The translations under genes and the position numbers were made by a program. From the NCBI GenBank assembly GCA_015485455.1, contig WFTN01000132.1, positions 1 through 10,368 on the forward strand: 10,368 nt of DNA, written 5' to 3'. Of this stretch, positions 1-6,624 are shown in pieces; the stretch's first letter is position 1; the number at the start of each line of letters is the position of its first letter. The DNA comes from Planctomycetota bacterium. GTDB lineage: Bacteria; Planctomycetota; GCA-002687715; DRQF01. Under the pieces are notes generated by a model, which did no database searches, was not told the origin of the DNA, and saw only the letters and a program-made list of their open reading frames with translations.

Positions 1-359
1 CCATACTTCTTGATGATCATCATGATGTCATGGGAGAGGCCACCTTGACTCAGCTGGGACTTGCCATAATGACGGATGTAGCGTTTCCCTTTTTCAAGAA
101 AGGTGAAGTAGACTGGATAGATCTCTGAGAGATCCACTGGCTTGCCATTGATGCGCTCCAATTCCGACTCCAGGTAAGACATGGTGGCGAAGGACCAACA
201 GGTGCCGGTATTTCCTTGGTTCAGCACTTCTTGGCGCCCCACCTCTTTGATGATGCTGAACTTTCCGTCGTCGGTCTTGGGGAATCCATCACCCTGAGCC
301 AAGAGCGGAGCGGCCAACAGGGCAAGAAGAGCAAGGAAGTGGGTCATTTTTTGAAACAT
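1..359 (-). CDS. Secreted C1 (papain/bleomycin-hydrolase-like) cysteine peptidase, N-terminal part
   Basis: The gene reads leftward and runs off the window, so only 119 full codons are visible. It starts with a Sec signal peptide (MFQKMTHFLALLALLAAPLLA, hydrophobic core about residues 8-20), with likely cleavage after Ala21. Residues 48-58 contain QGNTGTCWSFA, the papain-clan active-site block: Gln48 would form the oxyanion hole and Cys54 would be the nucleophile. The later stretch VDLSEIYPVYF (75-85) and a GG followed by helix IMMIIKKYG (112-120) resemble the bleomycin hydrolase/aminopeptidase C branch more than classic papain. The His and Asn of the triad would lie outside the window. The start at 359 is chosen because AAGGA lies nine bases upstream; a second ATG at 347 would shorten the signal peptide n-region. 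It is divergent from the exonuclease gene across about 80 bases. An exported peptidase is inferred. C1 membership is fairly sure, the subfamily less so. Confidence 0.85.
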   Translation of the reverse strand, partial: MFQKMTHFLALLALLAAPLLAQGDGFPKTDDGKFSIIKEVGRQEVLNQGNTGTCWSFATMSYLESELERINGKPVDLSEIYPVYFTFLEKGKRYIRHYGKSQLSQGGLSHDIMMIIKKY

Positions 360-439
360 CAAACGAGATCCTTTCAGGTCAAAATGGCATTCTGTCCGCA
401 CCTTAGCATACTGTCTGAGAACCGAAACGAGGAGGTTCC

Positions 440-1336
440 ATGCCTGTAAAGACACTGCATGTCATCGACGGCACCGCAACATTGTTCCGTACCTATTTTG
501 GCATGAACAAAGTACAAGCACCGGATGGGCGCGAGGTGGGCGGCTTGCTCGGATTTGGGCAAGCCCTGGCACGTTTTGTACGGGAAGTCGGCCCCCAATA
601 CGTCTCTTTGGTATTCGATGGCCCGGAGAAGACTTTTCGTCACGACATATTTCCCGAGTACAAAGCCAATCGTTCCGCTCCTCCCGAGGACATGGAGCAC
701 CAGTTCTCCCTGGCCGTGGACATAGCTAAAGCTCTGGGGTTTCCATGCTTCCACGCCTTGGGTTTCGAAGCCGACGATCTCATGGCCACCATGGCCAAAC
801 GTGCCAAGGAAGCGGACATCAAGACCGTCCTGGTGACACCAGACAAAGACGTCCACCAAGTCATCGGACCGAATATCTACGTCATGGATCCCAAGACCTT
901 TCAATTGATCGACAAAAACAGGGTCATTGAGCGCTTTGGCATCAAACCCGAGAATTTGGTCGATTTCTTGGCTCTTGCAGGTGACAGCACGGACAACGTC
1001 CCTGGCGTGCGCGGTGTCGGGCCTAAGACCGCCAGCGCTCTTGTGTCCGCCTTGGGCAGTTTGGACTCGATCTACAACCGCCTGGAGGACGTCTGCGCCT
1101 TACCCATCCGGGGTGCGAAATCCGTGGCGAAGAAATTGGTCGACCACAGGGAAGACGCATTCCTCAGTTTGGAGCTCGTGACACTGCGAAAGGATGTTCC
1201 CATGTCTGAAGAGATGCTCAATCTGAAATTCTTGCGTTACACCGGCCCAGAAGCAAACGCCGACTCTCTCTTCGATTCTCTGGGGTTTCACGCCCCCTTG
1301 CGCAACCTCCGCGGTCTCTGCAACTTGGACACATGA
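440..1336 (+). CDS. 5'-3' exonuclease / flap endonuclease (DNA polymerase I N-terminal-domain type)
   Basis: This 298-residue protein matches the 5'-nuclease domain of DNA polymerase I, without the polymerase domain. In order it shows VIDGTATLFR (8-17), VFDGPEKTFR (58-67), YKANR (74-78), GFEADD (108-113), TPDKD (133-137) and GDSTDNVPGVRGVGPKTA (181-198), the last leading into the helix-hairpin-helix. The metal-binding acids Asp10, Asp60, Glu110, Asp112, Asp113, Asp135, Asp137, Asp182 and Asp185 are all present, each three positions before its E. coli Pol I counterpart. By family knowledge it removes RNA primers and 5' flaps. ExoIX (Xni), the well-known stand-alone relative, lacks some of these acids, so a catalytically complete enzyme is expected here. 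A GAGGAGG ribosome-binding site sits at 429-435. The gene is co-directional with ctaA 58 bases downstream, with no evident functional link. A separate full-length polA may exist elsewhere and cannot be judged from here. Confidence 0.92.
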   Translation: MPVKTLHVIDGTATLFRTYFGMNKVQAPDGREVGGLLGFGQALARFVREVGPQYVSLVFDGPEKTFRHDIFPEYKANRSAPPEDMEHQFSLAVDIAKALGFPCFHALGFEADDLMATMAKRAKEADIKTVLVTPDKDVHQVIGPNIYVMDPKTFQLIDKNRVIERFGIKPENLVDFLALAGDSTDNVPGVRGVGPKTASALVSALGSLDSIYNRLEDVCALPIRGAKSVAKKLVDHREDAFLSLELVTLRKDVPMSEEMLNLKFLRYTGPEANADSLFDSLGFHAPLRNLRGLCNLDT

Positions 1337-1394
1337 GACAATTTCCCCTGGGGAAGTCAGTTGAAGCGGGCTGCTGGGCGTCTCATACTGTCCC

Positions 1395-2351
1395 ATGGAC
1401 AAGCTCGAAATCTGGACCCGTCGGTCCATCATTGCCGTTCTCTTAGTCATCACAGCAGGAGCCGTCGTGCGGGCAACGGGGTCAGGCTTGGGCTGCCCAG
1501 ATTGGCCCCGATGTTTCGGGCAGTGGGTCCCCCCCACAGATGCTACAGAGATCGATTCAAGCTATTTGGCCCACGGCGAAGTGGCCAATATCGCCAAGAC
1601 TTGGACTGAATACGGCAATCGCCTCATTGGTGTACTCGTTGGCTTCATCATGCTTTACACCATGATTTTGGCCTGGCGCGTCTCCCGGAGCAACAAGCGA
1701 GTCCTCTATTGGATCACCGGAGCAGCTCTGCTCATCCCAGTCCAAGCCATTCAAGGGGGGATGGTTGTCAAACGCCATCTCGATCCTCGCTTGGTCACTG
1801 TTCACTTCATCTTGGCCCTGGTCATCTTGGGCCTCTTGGTGCGCGCCTACCTGGCCATGCGCTCCGGCCATACGACCCCCAAGGGGTTTCTGTCTCCTGA
1901 AGCCCAACCACGAAAGATGGCTTTCTGGGCCCGCCTTGCCATGGGGCTCACTGCTATTCAGGTGGTCCTCGGAGCATTAGTCAGGGGCAGCATCGAAATC
2001 GTTGTAGCCGAGTCTGAAGCGGGACTCCCGAGAGGAGAATGGCTCGGCCGGGTTGGCCTCATCGATTGGATTCATCGGGATGCAGCCGTTCTCATTACCT
2101 TCTTGGTGGTCAACCTCGCCTGGAAGCTCAAGCGATCGGGATGCCAGGAGAAGGTTCTACTGCGTTCCGCCAGTCTTGCCGTGGGCTTGGTCGTCCTTCA
2201 GTGCTTAGCAGGAGTCGTCATGGCCTACGGGGATTTACCACCATCATTCCAGGTCATTCACATCACCTTGGCAACTTGGCTCATGACCGCTCTGTTCTTT
2301 CAGGAACGCCTCTTGGCCGCCGAGTGCGAGCTCCAGCAGCAAGGGGCCTAA
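1395..2351 (+). CDS. ctaA: Heme A synthase (COX15/CtaA family)
   Basis: This 318-residue inner-membrane protein has about eight hydrophobic segments. By family it oxidises the C8 methyl group of heme O to a formyl group, making heme A for aa3-type cytochrome oxidase. The diagnostic block GSGLGCPDWPRCFGQW (29-44) carries Cys34 and Cys40, the family's loop cysteine pair. Three of the four conserved heme-ligand histidines are identifiable: His137 (TVHF), His227 (WIHRD) and His289 (VIHIT). The fourth, normally in an ExxHR motif, is Asn75 in TEYGNRLIG, with the catalytic Glu72 and Arg76 kept. The ATG at 1395 is the only usable start, because an in-frame stop lies at 1362-1364. It has no clear Shine-Dalgarno sequence, so translation may depend on the upstream gene. 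The stop overlaps that of the converging porin gene by four bases. No ctaB or oxidase genes lie in the window. The family call is firm. Confidence 0.93.
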   Translation: MDKLEIWTRRSIIAVLLVITAGAVVRATGSGLGCPDWPRCFGQWVPPTDATEIDSSYLAHGEVANIAKTWTEYGNRLIGVLVGFIMLYTMILAWRVSRSNKRVLYWITGAALLIPVQAIQGGMVVKRHLDPRLVTVHFILALVILGLLVRAYLAMRSGHTTPKGFLSPEAQPRKMAFWARLAMGLTAIQVVLGALVRGSIEIVVAESEAGLPRGEWLGRVGLIDWIHRDAAVLITFLVVNLAWKLKRSGCQEKVLLRSASLAVGLVVLQCLAGVVMAYGDLPPSFQVIHITLATWLMTALFFQERLLAAECELQQQGA

Positions 2352-4075
2352 AATTTCACACGGGCGTCTAAGTAGATCAAATAGGCCGGATCGTCTCGTC
2401 CACCATCATTGATGAAACTGCCGCCATTGAGTGGTGCCCCTTCTTCTGGAAACAGAATGCCGAAACCGAGACCCAAGGTGTACTCCGCACTGTGTCGGTA
2501 TTCCACGAAGAAATCCAATTCCAAGCCAATATCATCATCACCAAAACCAATGGGCGACAAATCGGCGTCGTGTGTTGCCCACAAGACGGCTACCCCGAGG
2601 GACCAGTCCACTGCTGGATCCAAGGTGAAACCTCCTTGGAGAATGAAAACGTTGTCCATAGGGATGATATTGAGGATTCCGTAACGGGCCCGATAACCTT
2701 TGCCACCATCGTCATAGGCATGACGCTCAGGAAATAAAGGAATATAGCCCGAATCTCCATTGTGAGCGCCCTCGGCGTAAAGGAAACGCAAGTAGACCCG
2801 GGTTCGGGATTCTGCTTGAAACGTCAGGCCCAATTCCGCTTCCACAGCCAAGCCATCGACGTCAGTCTTGCGGAAGTCCTTCAGGCTTCCCCTCTGATAA
2901 GCCACTTCTAAGTTGTAGTCCAAACCGTCTGCCAAGGAAAACTCACCACTGAGGCGAAACCCGAAGGTATGAAAATAGGCTTGGGCGAATCCAACCTCAT
3001 TCAGCGTGTCGCCAAAGGAAGAAGAACCCAAGGAATTGCCCAAGGTGCCTGCCGAACCAGCATTGTCCCCATTGATGTAGATCCAATAGAGGTCGACCGC
3101 ATGATCGCTCATTCCCGTATAGGTGAAATAGACAGCGAAGAGCTCATCATCGTCAAAACCGCCGTTAGCCCCAGCAATGGGATAGGGGTTATTTCCTGGA
3201 TTCAAGGATTCTGTACCAGCCATCTTGGCCCAAATGAAGTCGAGGGTGTATGTGTCCCGCTCGAGAGTCAGACGTGCCGCATCAAAAGTCTGCCCGCTGA
3301 AAAACTCGTTGTTGCCGAACTGGAATTCGTTGCCAAGGACAATTTCCTGCCGCCCATTCGTCAGGCTGAGCCCGTCAACTCCAAAGACCTGGTCGATACG
3401 AATCCACCCTTCATAGAGCCGAATGTCATTCAGAATCTGAAAGTTCGAGCTATTGCCAGCCCCCCCAGCGCCACCGGGAGCTGCTCCTTCTTGGGAACCA
3501 AAGCCACCCCCTCCTGATGCGGCACTCCCAAAGATCGTGGTTCCTGCGGGGCCACCATTGTCGAATAGGCCGAAAGACGTGATGACGAAATGAGTTGAAA
3601 CCTTCTGGGAAAGCTGGAAATCGAATCCGACTTGGAATCTTGCATCCAGATAATAGCCATCATCACCGCTGGATGTCGCGGAGGGCCCGCCGACAGCCTG
3701 CGCATCCAATAGCGGGACACCGACGGCTCCATCTGAATTACCAAAGTTTCGGTCCCAAATAGCGCCCCAGCGGATACGGAATTGGCCAAACACGTCGATG
3801 TTTGTGGCCGTGCTCTTAACCGTTGCCCCCGGGGCATGCTCGATGAACTCAGCCAGAGCATTAACTTCGGTCTCCAAGAATCCTGGAGCACCCACGGAAC
3901 CGAGATGGGACTGCAATCGTGCTCGCTCACTGCGCAAACGCAGGGACTCGGATAGCACCACATCGAGCTGCTTGCGTAATTGCTTCACCTCTTGGCCTAA
4001 CGATGGGACTTCCTGTGCATGCAAATAAGTTGAGCCAACAAGAACTGCCAGAGATAAGATCCATATTCCGCGCAT
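2348..4075 (-). CDS. AlgE-like outer-membrane porin with N-terminal coiled coil (paralog 2)
   Basis: The protein is 575 residues from the ATG at 4075. It has a signal peptide (hydrophobic residues about 4-16, cleavage likely after Ala20 in YLHA-QE), then a periplasmic coiled coil (about 26-61), then a long beta-barrel domain ending in aromatic-rich strands and a terminal Phe (YLDARVKF). The segment GRQEIVLGNEFQFGN followed by a Phe-Asp pair (about 241-265) resembles the alginate-export/AlgE barrel family, so a general or sugar/anion porin is a reasonable guess; substrate is unknown. The 4075 start is preferred because GGGGGA lies eight bases upstream and leaves a compact signal peptide; an ATG at 4105 would add ten residues but has no ribosome-binding site. 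It is a tandem paralog of the next gene upstream, with longer loops: one around 113-138 and a Gly/Ala/Ser-rich one around 183-210. Codon use is less biased than in the paralog, suggesting lower expression. Confidence 0.85.
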   Translation of the reverse strand: MRGIWILSLAVLVGSTYLHAQEVPSLGQEVKQLRKQLDVVLSESLRLRSERARLQSHLGSVGAPGFLETEVNALAEFIEHAPGATVKSTATNIDVFGQFRIRWGAIWDRNFGNSDGAVGVPLLDAQAVGGPSATSSGDDGYYLDARFQVGFDFQLSQKVSTHFVITSFGLFDNGGPAGTTIFGSAASGGGGFGSQEGAAPGGAGGAGNSSNFQILNDIRLYEGWIRIDQVFGVDGLSLTNGRQEIVLGNEFQFGNNEFFSGQTFDAARLTLERDTYTLDFIWAKMAGTESLNPGNNPYPIAGANGGFDDDELFAVYFTYTGMSDHAVDLYWIYINGDNAGSAGTLGNSLGSSSFGDTLNEVGFAQAYFHTFGFRLSGEFSLADGLDYNLEVAYQRGSLKDFRKTDVDGLAVEAELGLTFQAESRTRVYLRFLYAEGAHNGDSGYIPLFPERHAYDDGGKGYRARYGILNIIPMDNVFILQGGFTLDPAVDWSLGVAVLWATHDADLSPIGFGDDDIGLELDFFVEYRHSAEYTLGLGFGILFPEEGAPLNGGSFINDGGRDDPAYLIYLDARVKF

Positions 4076-4210
4076 CAAAGAATTCCCCCAGAGCTTCTTG
4101 CCCATAGTGGACCAGGAATCGACGCTCAGTGCAATTCAATTCGGGGGATAGCTGAGAGGGTTTCCAAGAAAGAGCGCCAGAGAAAAGGGCCCGTTGGACG
4201 AGGATGAGGG

Positions 4211-4252
4211 AAGCAAAAGAAAAAGAGGCCGCCCATTTCTGGACGACCTCTT
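4211..4252 (-). terminator. Strong intrinsic terminator after porin paralog 1
   Basis: Read on the minus strand, arms 4252-4241 and 4234-4223 form a 12-pair stem (ten Watson-Crick pairs plus two G-T) around a six-base loop, AGAAAT. A T-rich run, TTTTCTTTTG, follows (about 4222-4213). It starts 25 bases beyond the stop of the 4278-5858 gene and precedes the second porin gene. It should end most transcripts of the first porin, so the second probably has its own promoter in 4076-4210 or depends on read-through. I could not find a convincing promoter in that stretch. Confidence 0.88.
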
Positions 4253-4277
4253 CTTTGAGTTCAAAGTCCGTTAAGAC

Positions 4278-5858
4278 TTAGAAGACAACGCGGCTCTGCA
4301 AGTAGAAGAGCACGGCGACATCATCATCGCTGCCAGCAAAACCATTACCATTGGTAGGTGCGTTTTGGTCAGCGAAGAAGAAGCCAATACCAGCGCTGAA
4401 TGTTGTTTCAGCACTGTAGCGGTACTCGGCGAAAAGATCGATTTCGAAACCGATGTCATCGTCACCGACAGTGGTGTCTTCGTCAACAGTTGCCCAAAGA
4501 GCAGTCAAGCCGACGGTCCAATCCGTTGCTGGATCGAATGTCAGGCCAAGCTGAACTGTGAGGACGTTATCCATAGGGATGATGTCCATGAGGCCGTAAC
4601 GAGCGCGGTAACCGGTGTGGTCATCCGATGCTTGTGCATGCCTTTCTGGGAACAAGTTGATGTATCCAACATCGTCACCATCAGCACCCTCAGCGAAGAG
4701 GAAGCGGGTGAAGACGCGGAAGTTGTTGTTTGCGTTGAACGTGATGCCCAACTCAACTTCAACAGCGAAAGCGTTCACATCGAAATCGGAACCACCAGCG
4801 ACGTTGATGTCACCGAACTGGTACACGAAGTTGATGTTGTAGTCCAAGCCTGCTGCCACGTTGAAAGTACCGCCCAAGCGGAGACCAACAGTGTGGTAGT
4901 AGAACTCGTCGCCGATAGCAGCAGGGGAATTCGTGTTGGCTGAAGCGTTCAAGCCACCAAGAGGACCATTGCTGAGACCGTTATTGCCGTTCATGTACAC
5001 CCAGAACAGGTCAAGGACGTGATCCTTGATTGTCTTGAGCGTGAAGTAAAGGGCATACATTTCGTCGTCGTCGAAACCACGGTTGGCACCGCTAGGTGCG
5101 TATGGGTGGTTCACGGTGTTGAGGGCTTCTGTACCCACACCCTTGGCGAAGATGAAAGTCAAGTCGAAGTTGTCACTGGACCAAAGCCAAGTGCTGGCGT
5201 CATGTGTTTCGCCACTGAAGAAGTCGTTGTTACCAAAGATGAACTCGTTACCGAGAACGATCTCTTGGCGACCAGACTTGTTCGAAAGCTCTTTGCGACC
5301 AAAGATGTTGCGGACCAAAATCCAACCTTCGTAAAGGTCAACACGGTCCAGGTTGCTTCCACCAGCTGGTGTGTTGCCATTGTCGAAGAGGCCATTAGCC
5401 TGCATCGAGAAATGAGTCGTCACATCTCTGGAGAAATCGAAGTCAAACCCAACGCGAAAACGTGCATCCTGGAAGGATCCATTGTCGTCTTCTTGTTCTG
5501 AGGTTGCGTAGTTGCGACCGAAGTCACGGTCAATAGACCAGCCACTACGAATCCGGAATTCACCGGTGATAGTGATTGGGTTGGCAATACTGTTGACAGT
5601 AGTGCCTGCGGCGTAATCAAGGCTCTCGGCGAGTGCATTGATGCGCTCTTCAAGAGTGTTGTCCTCGACAACGTCGACACGATTGCGAAGCTCGGCATTT
5701 TCCGAGAGAATCTTCTGGTTTTGCGAAATTACGCGACGCAAGTCATTCTTAAGTTGATTGACTTCATCACGCAAATTGTCGTCTTGCTGAGCGGCCGCGA
5801 ATGGACTCATGATGAATCCGAACGCAAGTAACGCTGCCACAAAGTTCCACTTTCTCAT
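4278..5858 (-). CDS. AlgE-like outer-membrane porin with N-terminal coiled coil (paralog 1, likely abundant)
   Basis: This 526-residue protein has a signal peptide (MRKWNFVAALLAFGFIMS, cleavage likely after Ala23 in AAA-QQ). A coiled coil with unbroken 4-3 heptad spacing follows from Leu29 to Val64, then a linker NALAESLDYAAGTTVNS (74-90), then a barrel from about residue 95 to a terminal Phe526. Barrel landmarks shared with its neighbour are GRQEIVLGNEF (196-206), GFDDDE (261-266), FPERHA (403-408), GYRARYG (416-422), IIPMDNV (426-432) and a GDDDIG block (465-470). The GRQ-to-barrel pattern resembles the alginate-export family; substrate is unknown. A near-consensus ribosome-binding site (GAGGAGGT, nine bases from the ATG), strong preference for TTC, ATC and AAC codons, and a robust terminator all suggest high expression, as for a major porin. 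The coiled coil would lie in the periplasm and may oligomerise or touch peptidoglycan; that is inference. Confidence 0.87.
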   Translation of the reverse strand: MRKWNFVAALLAFGFIMSPFAAAQQDDNLRDEVNQLKNDLRRVISQNQKILSENAELRNRVDVVEDNTLEERINALAESLDYAAGTTVNSIANPITITGEFRIRSGWSIDRDFGRNYATSEQEDDNGSFQDARFRVGFDFDFSRDVTTHFSMQANGLFDNGNTPAGGSNLDRVDLYEGWILVRNIFGRKELSNKSGRQEIVLGNEFIFGNNDFFSGETHDASTWLWSSDNFDLTFIFAKGVGTEALNTVNHPYAPSGANRGFDDDEMYALYFTLKTIKDHVLDLFWVYMNGNNGLSNGPLGGLNASANTNSPAAIGDEFYYHTVGLRLGGTFNVAAGLDYNINFVYQFGDINVAGGSDFDVNAFAVEVELGITFNANNNFRVFTRFLFAEGADGDDVGYINLFPERHAQASDDHTGYRARYGLMDIIPMDNVLTVQLGLTFDPATDWTVGLTALWATVDEDTTVGDDDIGFEIDLFAEYRYSAETTFSAGIGFFFADQNAPTNGNGFAGSDDDVAVLFYLQSRVVF

Positions 5859-5867
5859 CTGAGAATT

Positions 5868-5875
5868 ACCTCCTC
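5868..5875 (-). promoter_or_regulatory. Near-consensus ribosome-binding site of porin paralog 1
   Basis: The minus strand reads GAGGAGGT nine bases before the ATG at 5858. It is among the best Shine-Dalgarno matches in the window and fixes the porin start, in line with a highly translated outer-membrane protein. Confidence 0.85.
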
Positions 5876-5890
5876 AAAGTAATTAAGACA

Positions 5891-5917
5891 GAACCACGTA
5901 TAACCCTTCAGTGGTTC
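5891..5917 (-). repeat. Perfect 7-base inverted repeat in the porin leader
   Basis: GAACCAC at 5891-5897 and GTGGTTC at 5911-5917 are exact inverse complements separated by 13 bases. They sit 33-59 bases upstream of the porin ATG, just beyond its ribosome-binding site. If transcription starts near 5929, below a CATAAT box at 5941-5936 (minus strand), this would form a hairpin in the untranslated leader. Alternatively it is an operator. The -35 region is poor, so the promoter itself is not called. Confidence 0.4.
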
Positions 5918-6379
5918 CCATCGCGATCACAGTACATTATGACCGTGGCCAAGCAACAAAGAATGGCCCCAAATCCTTTGTGACAAAGAACTGGCGAATT
6001 TCGTCAACCCCTCAGCGAAGGGTTGGCGAGACTCGACAGCGCCTGCCAGAAAGGTGGCGCTTGGGGCTTATAGCGTTGGTTTTGGTGGGGATTCAATCGT
6101 TTCCACCGAAGAAATCCGGCTAATTCGTGATTTCCACTTGGCTTAGAGTCGCCGAGAATGAAGCGGCCAGGAGCGCCATTTACATAAACCACTCAGAACA
6201 AACACCTTACGAACACACTCTGGGAGCAATCTGTCGGTGTGGAGAGGTTTATCCGCAGGGTTTCAAAACGTCCAAAAACCTACGTTTTTGCCCCATATGG
6301 GACAATTTTGTGGGAGTTTTACACAGAATCCGGCAAAAGTTGAGTGATTCTACGAAGGTTGTCTATAGGGGGCAGAAGC

Positions 6380-6607
6380 TCAGTCGTCCCGCAGATCCAC
6401 ATCCACCCCAGACTCCCGCAAAAATTGTAGAGCTTCTTCAATTTTTTTGTCGTCACCATCTAATTCCAAGGCCACAAATTGCTTGGAATCATTCACAGTT
6501 GCGCCAAAAATGCTGAAAACCACTCCAAAACGCCCTGTCAAAGAGCTCAAGATGGGCGCATCTTTCGCCGCTTTTTCGAAACTAAGAAATACCCGTTGCT
6601 TGCTCAT
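6380..6607 (-). CDS. Stand-alone NIL-domain protein
   Basis: This small protein has 75 residues from the ATG at 6607. Nearly all of it fits the NIL domain, the ferredoxin-like fold found at the C terminus of MetN methionine-importer ATPases and as separate small proteins. The visible pattern is RVFLSFEK (5-12), APILSSLTGRFGVVFSIFGA (18-37), then FVALELDGDDKKIEEAL (44-60) and FLRESGVDVDL (62-72). In MetN this domain binds methionine and inhibits transport; for stand-alone forms the role is unknown. It has no Cys and no iron-sulfur motif. An in-frame ATG at 6643 would give 87 residues and an overlap of 19 bases with the upstream membrane-protein gene. I prefer 6607 because the domain begins there and a weak GAG sits upstream, but coupling by overlap is possible. 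It is the last gene of the minus-strand run. Confidence 0.75.
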   Translation of the reverse strand: MSKQRVFLSFEKAAKDAPILSSLTGRFGVVFSIFGATVNDSKQFVALELDGDDKKIEEALQFLRESGVDVDLRDD

Positions 6608-6624
6608 TTTGTCGATCTCAACTT

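Larger units (their letters stand above)
5859..6379. other. About 520-base stretch without a convincing gene
   Basis: This lies between the start of porin paralog 1 and the end of the NIL-domain gene, both on the minus strand. It should hold the porin promoter and leader in its lower part and the 3' end of the feoB-side transcript in its upper part. It contains several short inverted repeats: CAACCC/GGGTTG (6005-6010 and 6020-6025), AAAACGT/ACGTTTT (6265-6271 and 6282-6288), the palindrome CCCATATGGG (6292-6301) and AGAATC/GATTCT (6325-6330 and 6346-6351). None is followed by a clear T-run on the minus strand, so I call no terminator. I see no tRNA-like fold. Plus-strand reading frames here have no recognisable protein features. 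Confidence 0.6.

Noticed and set aside
360..439. Possible divergent promoters between the peptidase and exonuclease genes
   Set aside because: A promoter pair must exist in or near here, but no -35/-10 pair with good spacing stands out on either strand.
374..904. Minus-strand open frame of 176 codons opposite the exonuclease
   Set aside because: The plus-strand gene carries all nuclease motifs and the ribosome-binding site; this frame has no family features.
1343..1355. Small hairpin TTCCCC-T-GGGGAA between the exonuclease and ctaA
   Set aside because: The stem is short, the loop is too tight and there is no T-run, so it is not a terminator.
2969..3517. Long plus-strand open frame of 182 codons inside porin paralog 2
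   Set aside because: It is antisense to a protein with a signal peptide and conserved paralog; the open frame follows from the codon pattern of the real gene. The similar one at 4365-4943 is rejected for the same reason.
6265..6288. AAAACGT/ACGTTTT inverted repeat as a terminator
   Set aside because: The stem is AT-rich and weak, with a 10-base loop and no proper T-run after it on the minus strand, the only strand that needs a terminator here.
6340..6369. TTGAGT, 18 bases, TATAGG resembling a plus-strand promoter
   Set aside because: No plus-strand gene follows; downstream lies antisense to the NIL gene. A chance match is likelier.
6127..6516. Plus-strand open frame of 129 codons beginning with GTG in the non-coding stretch
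   Set aside because: It has no ribosome-binding site, no recognisable motif, and its end lies antisense to the well-supported NIL-domain gene.
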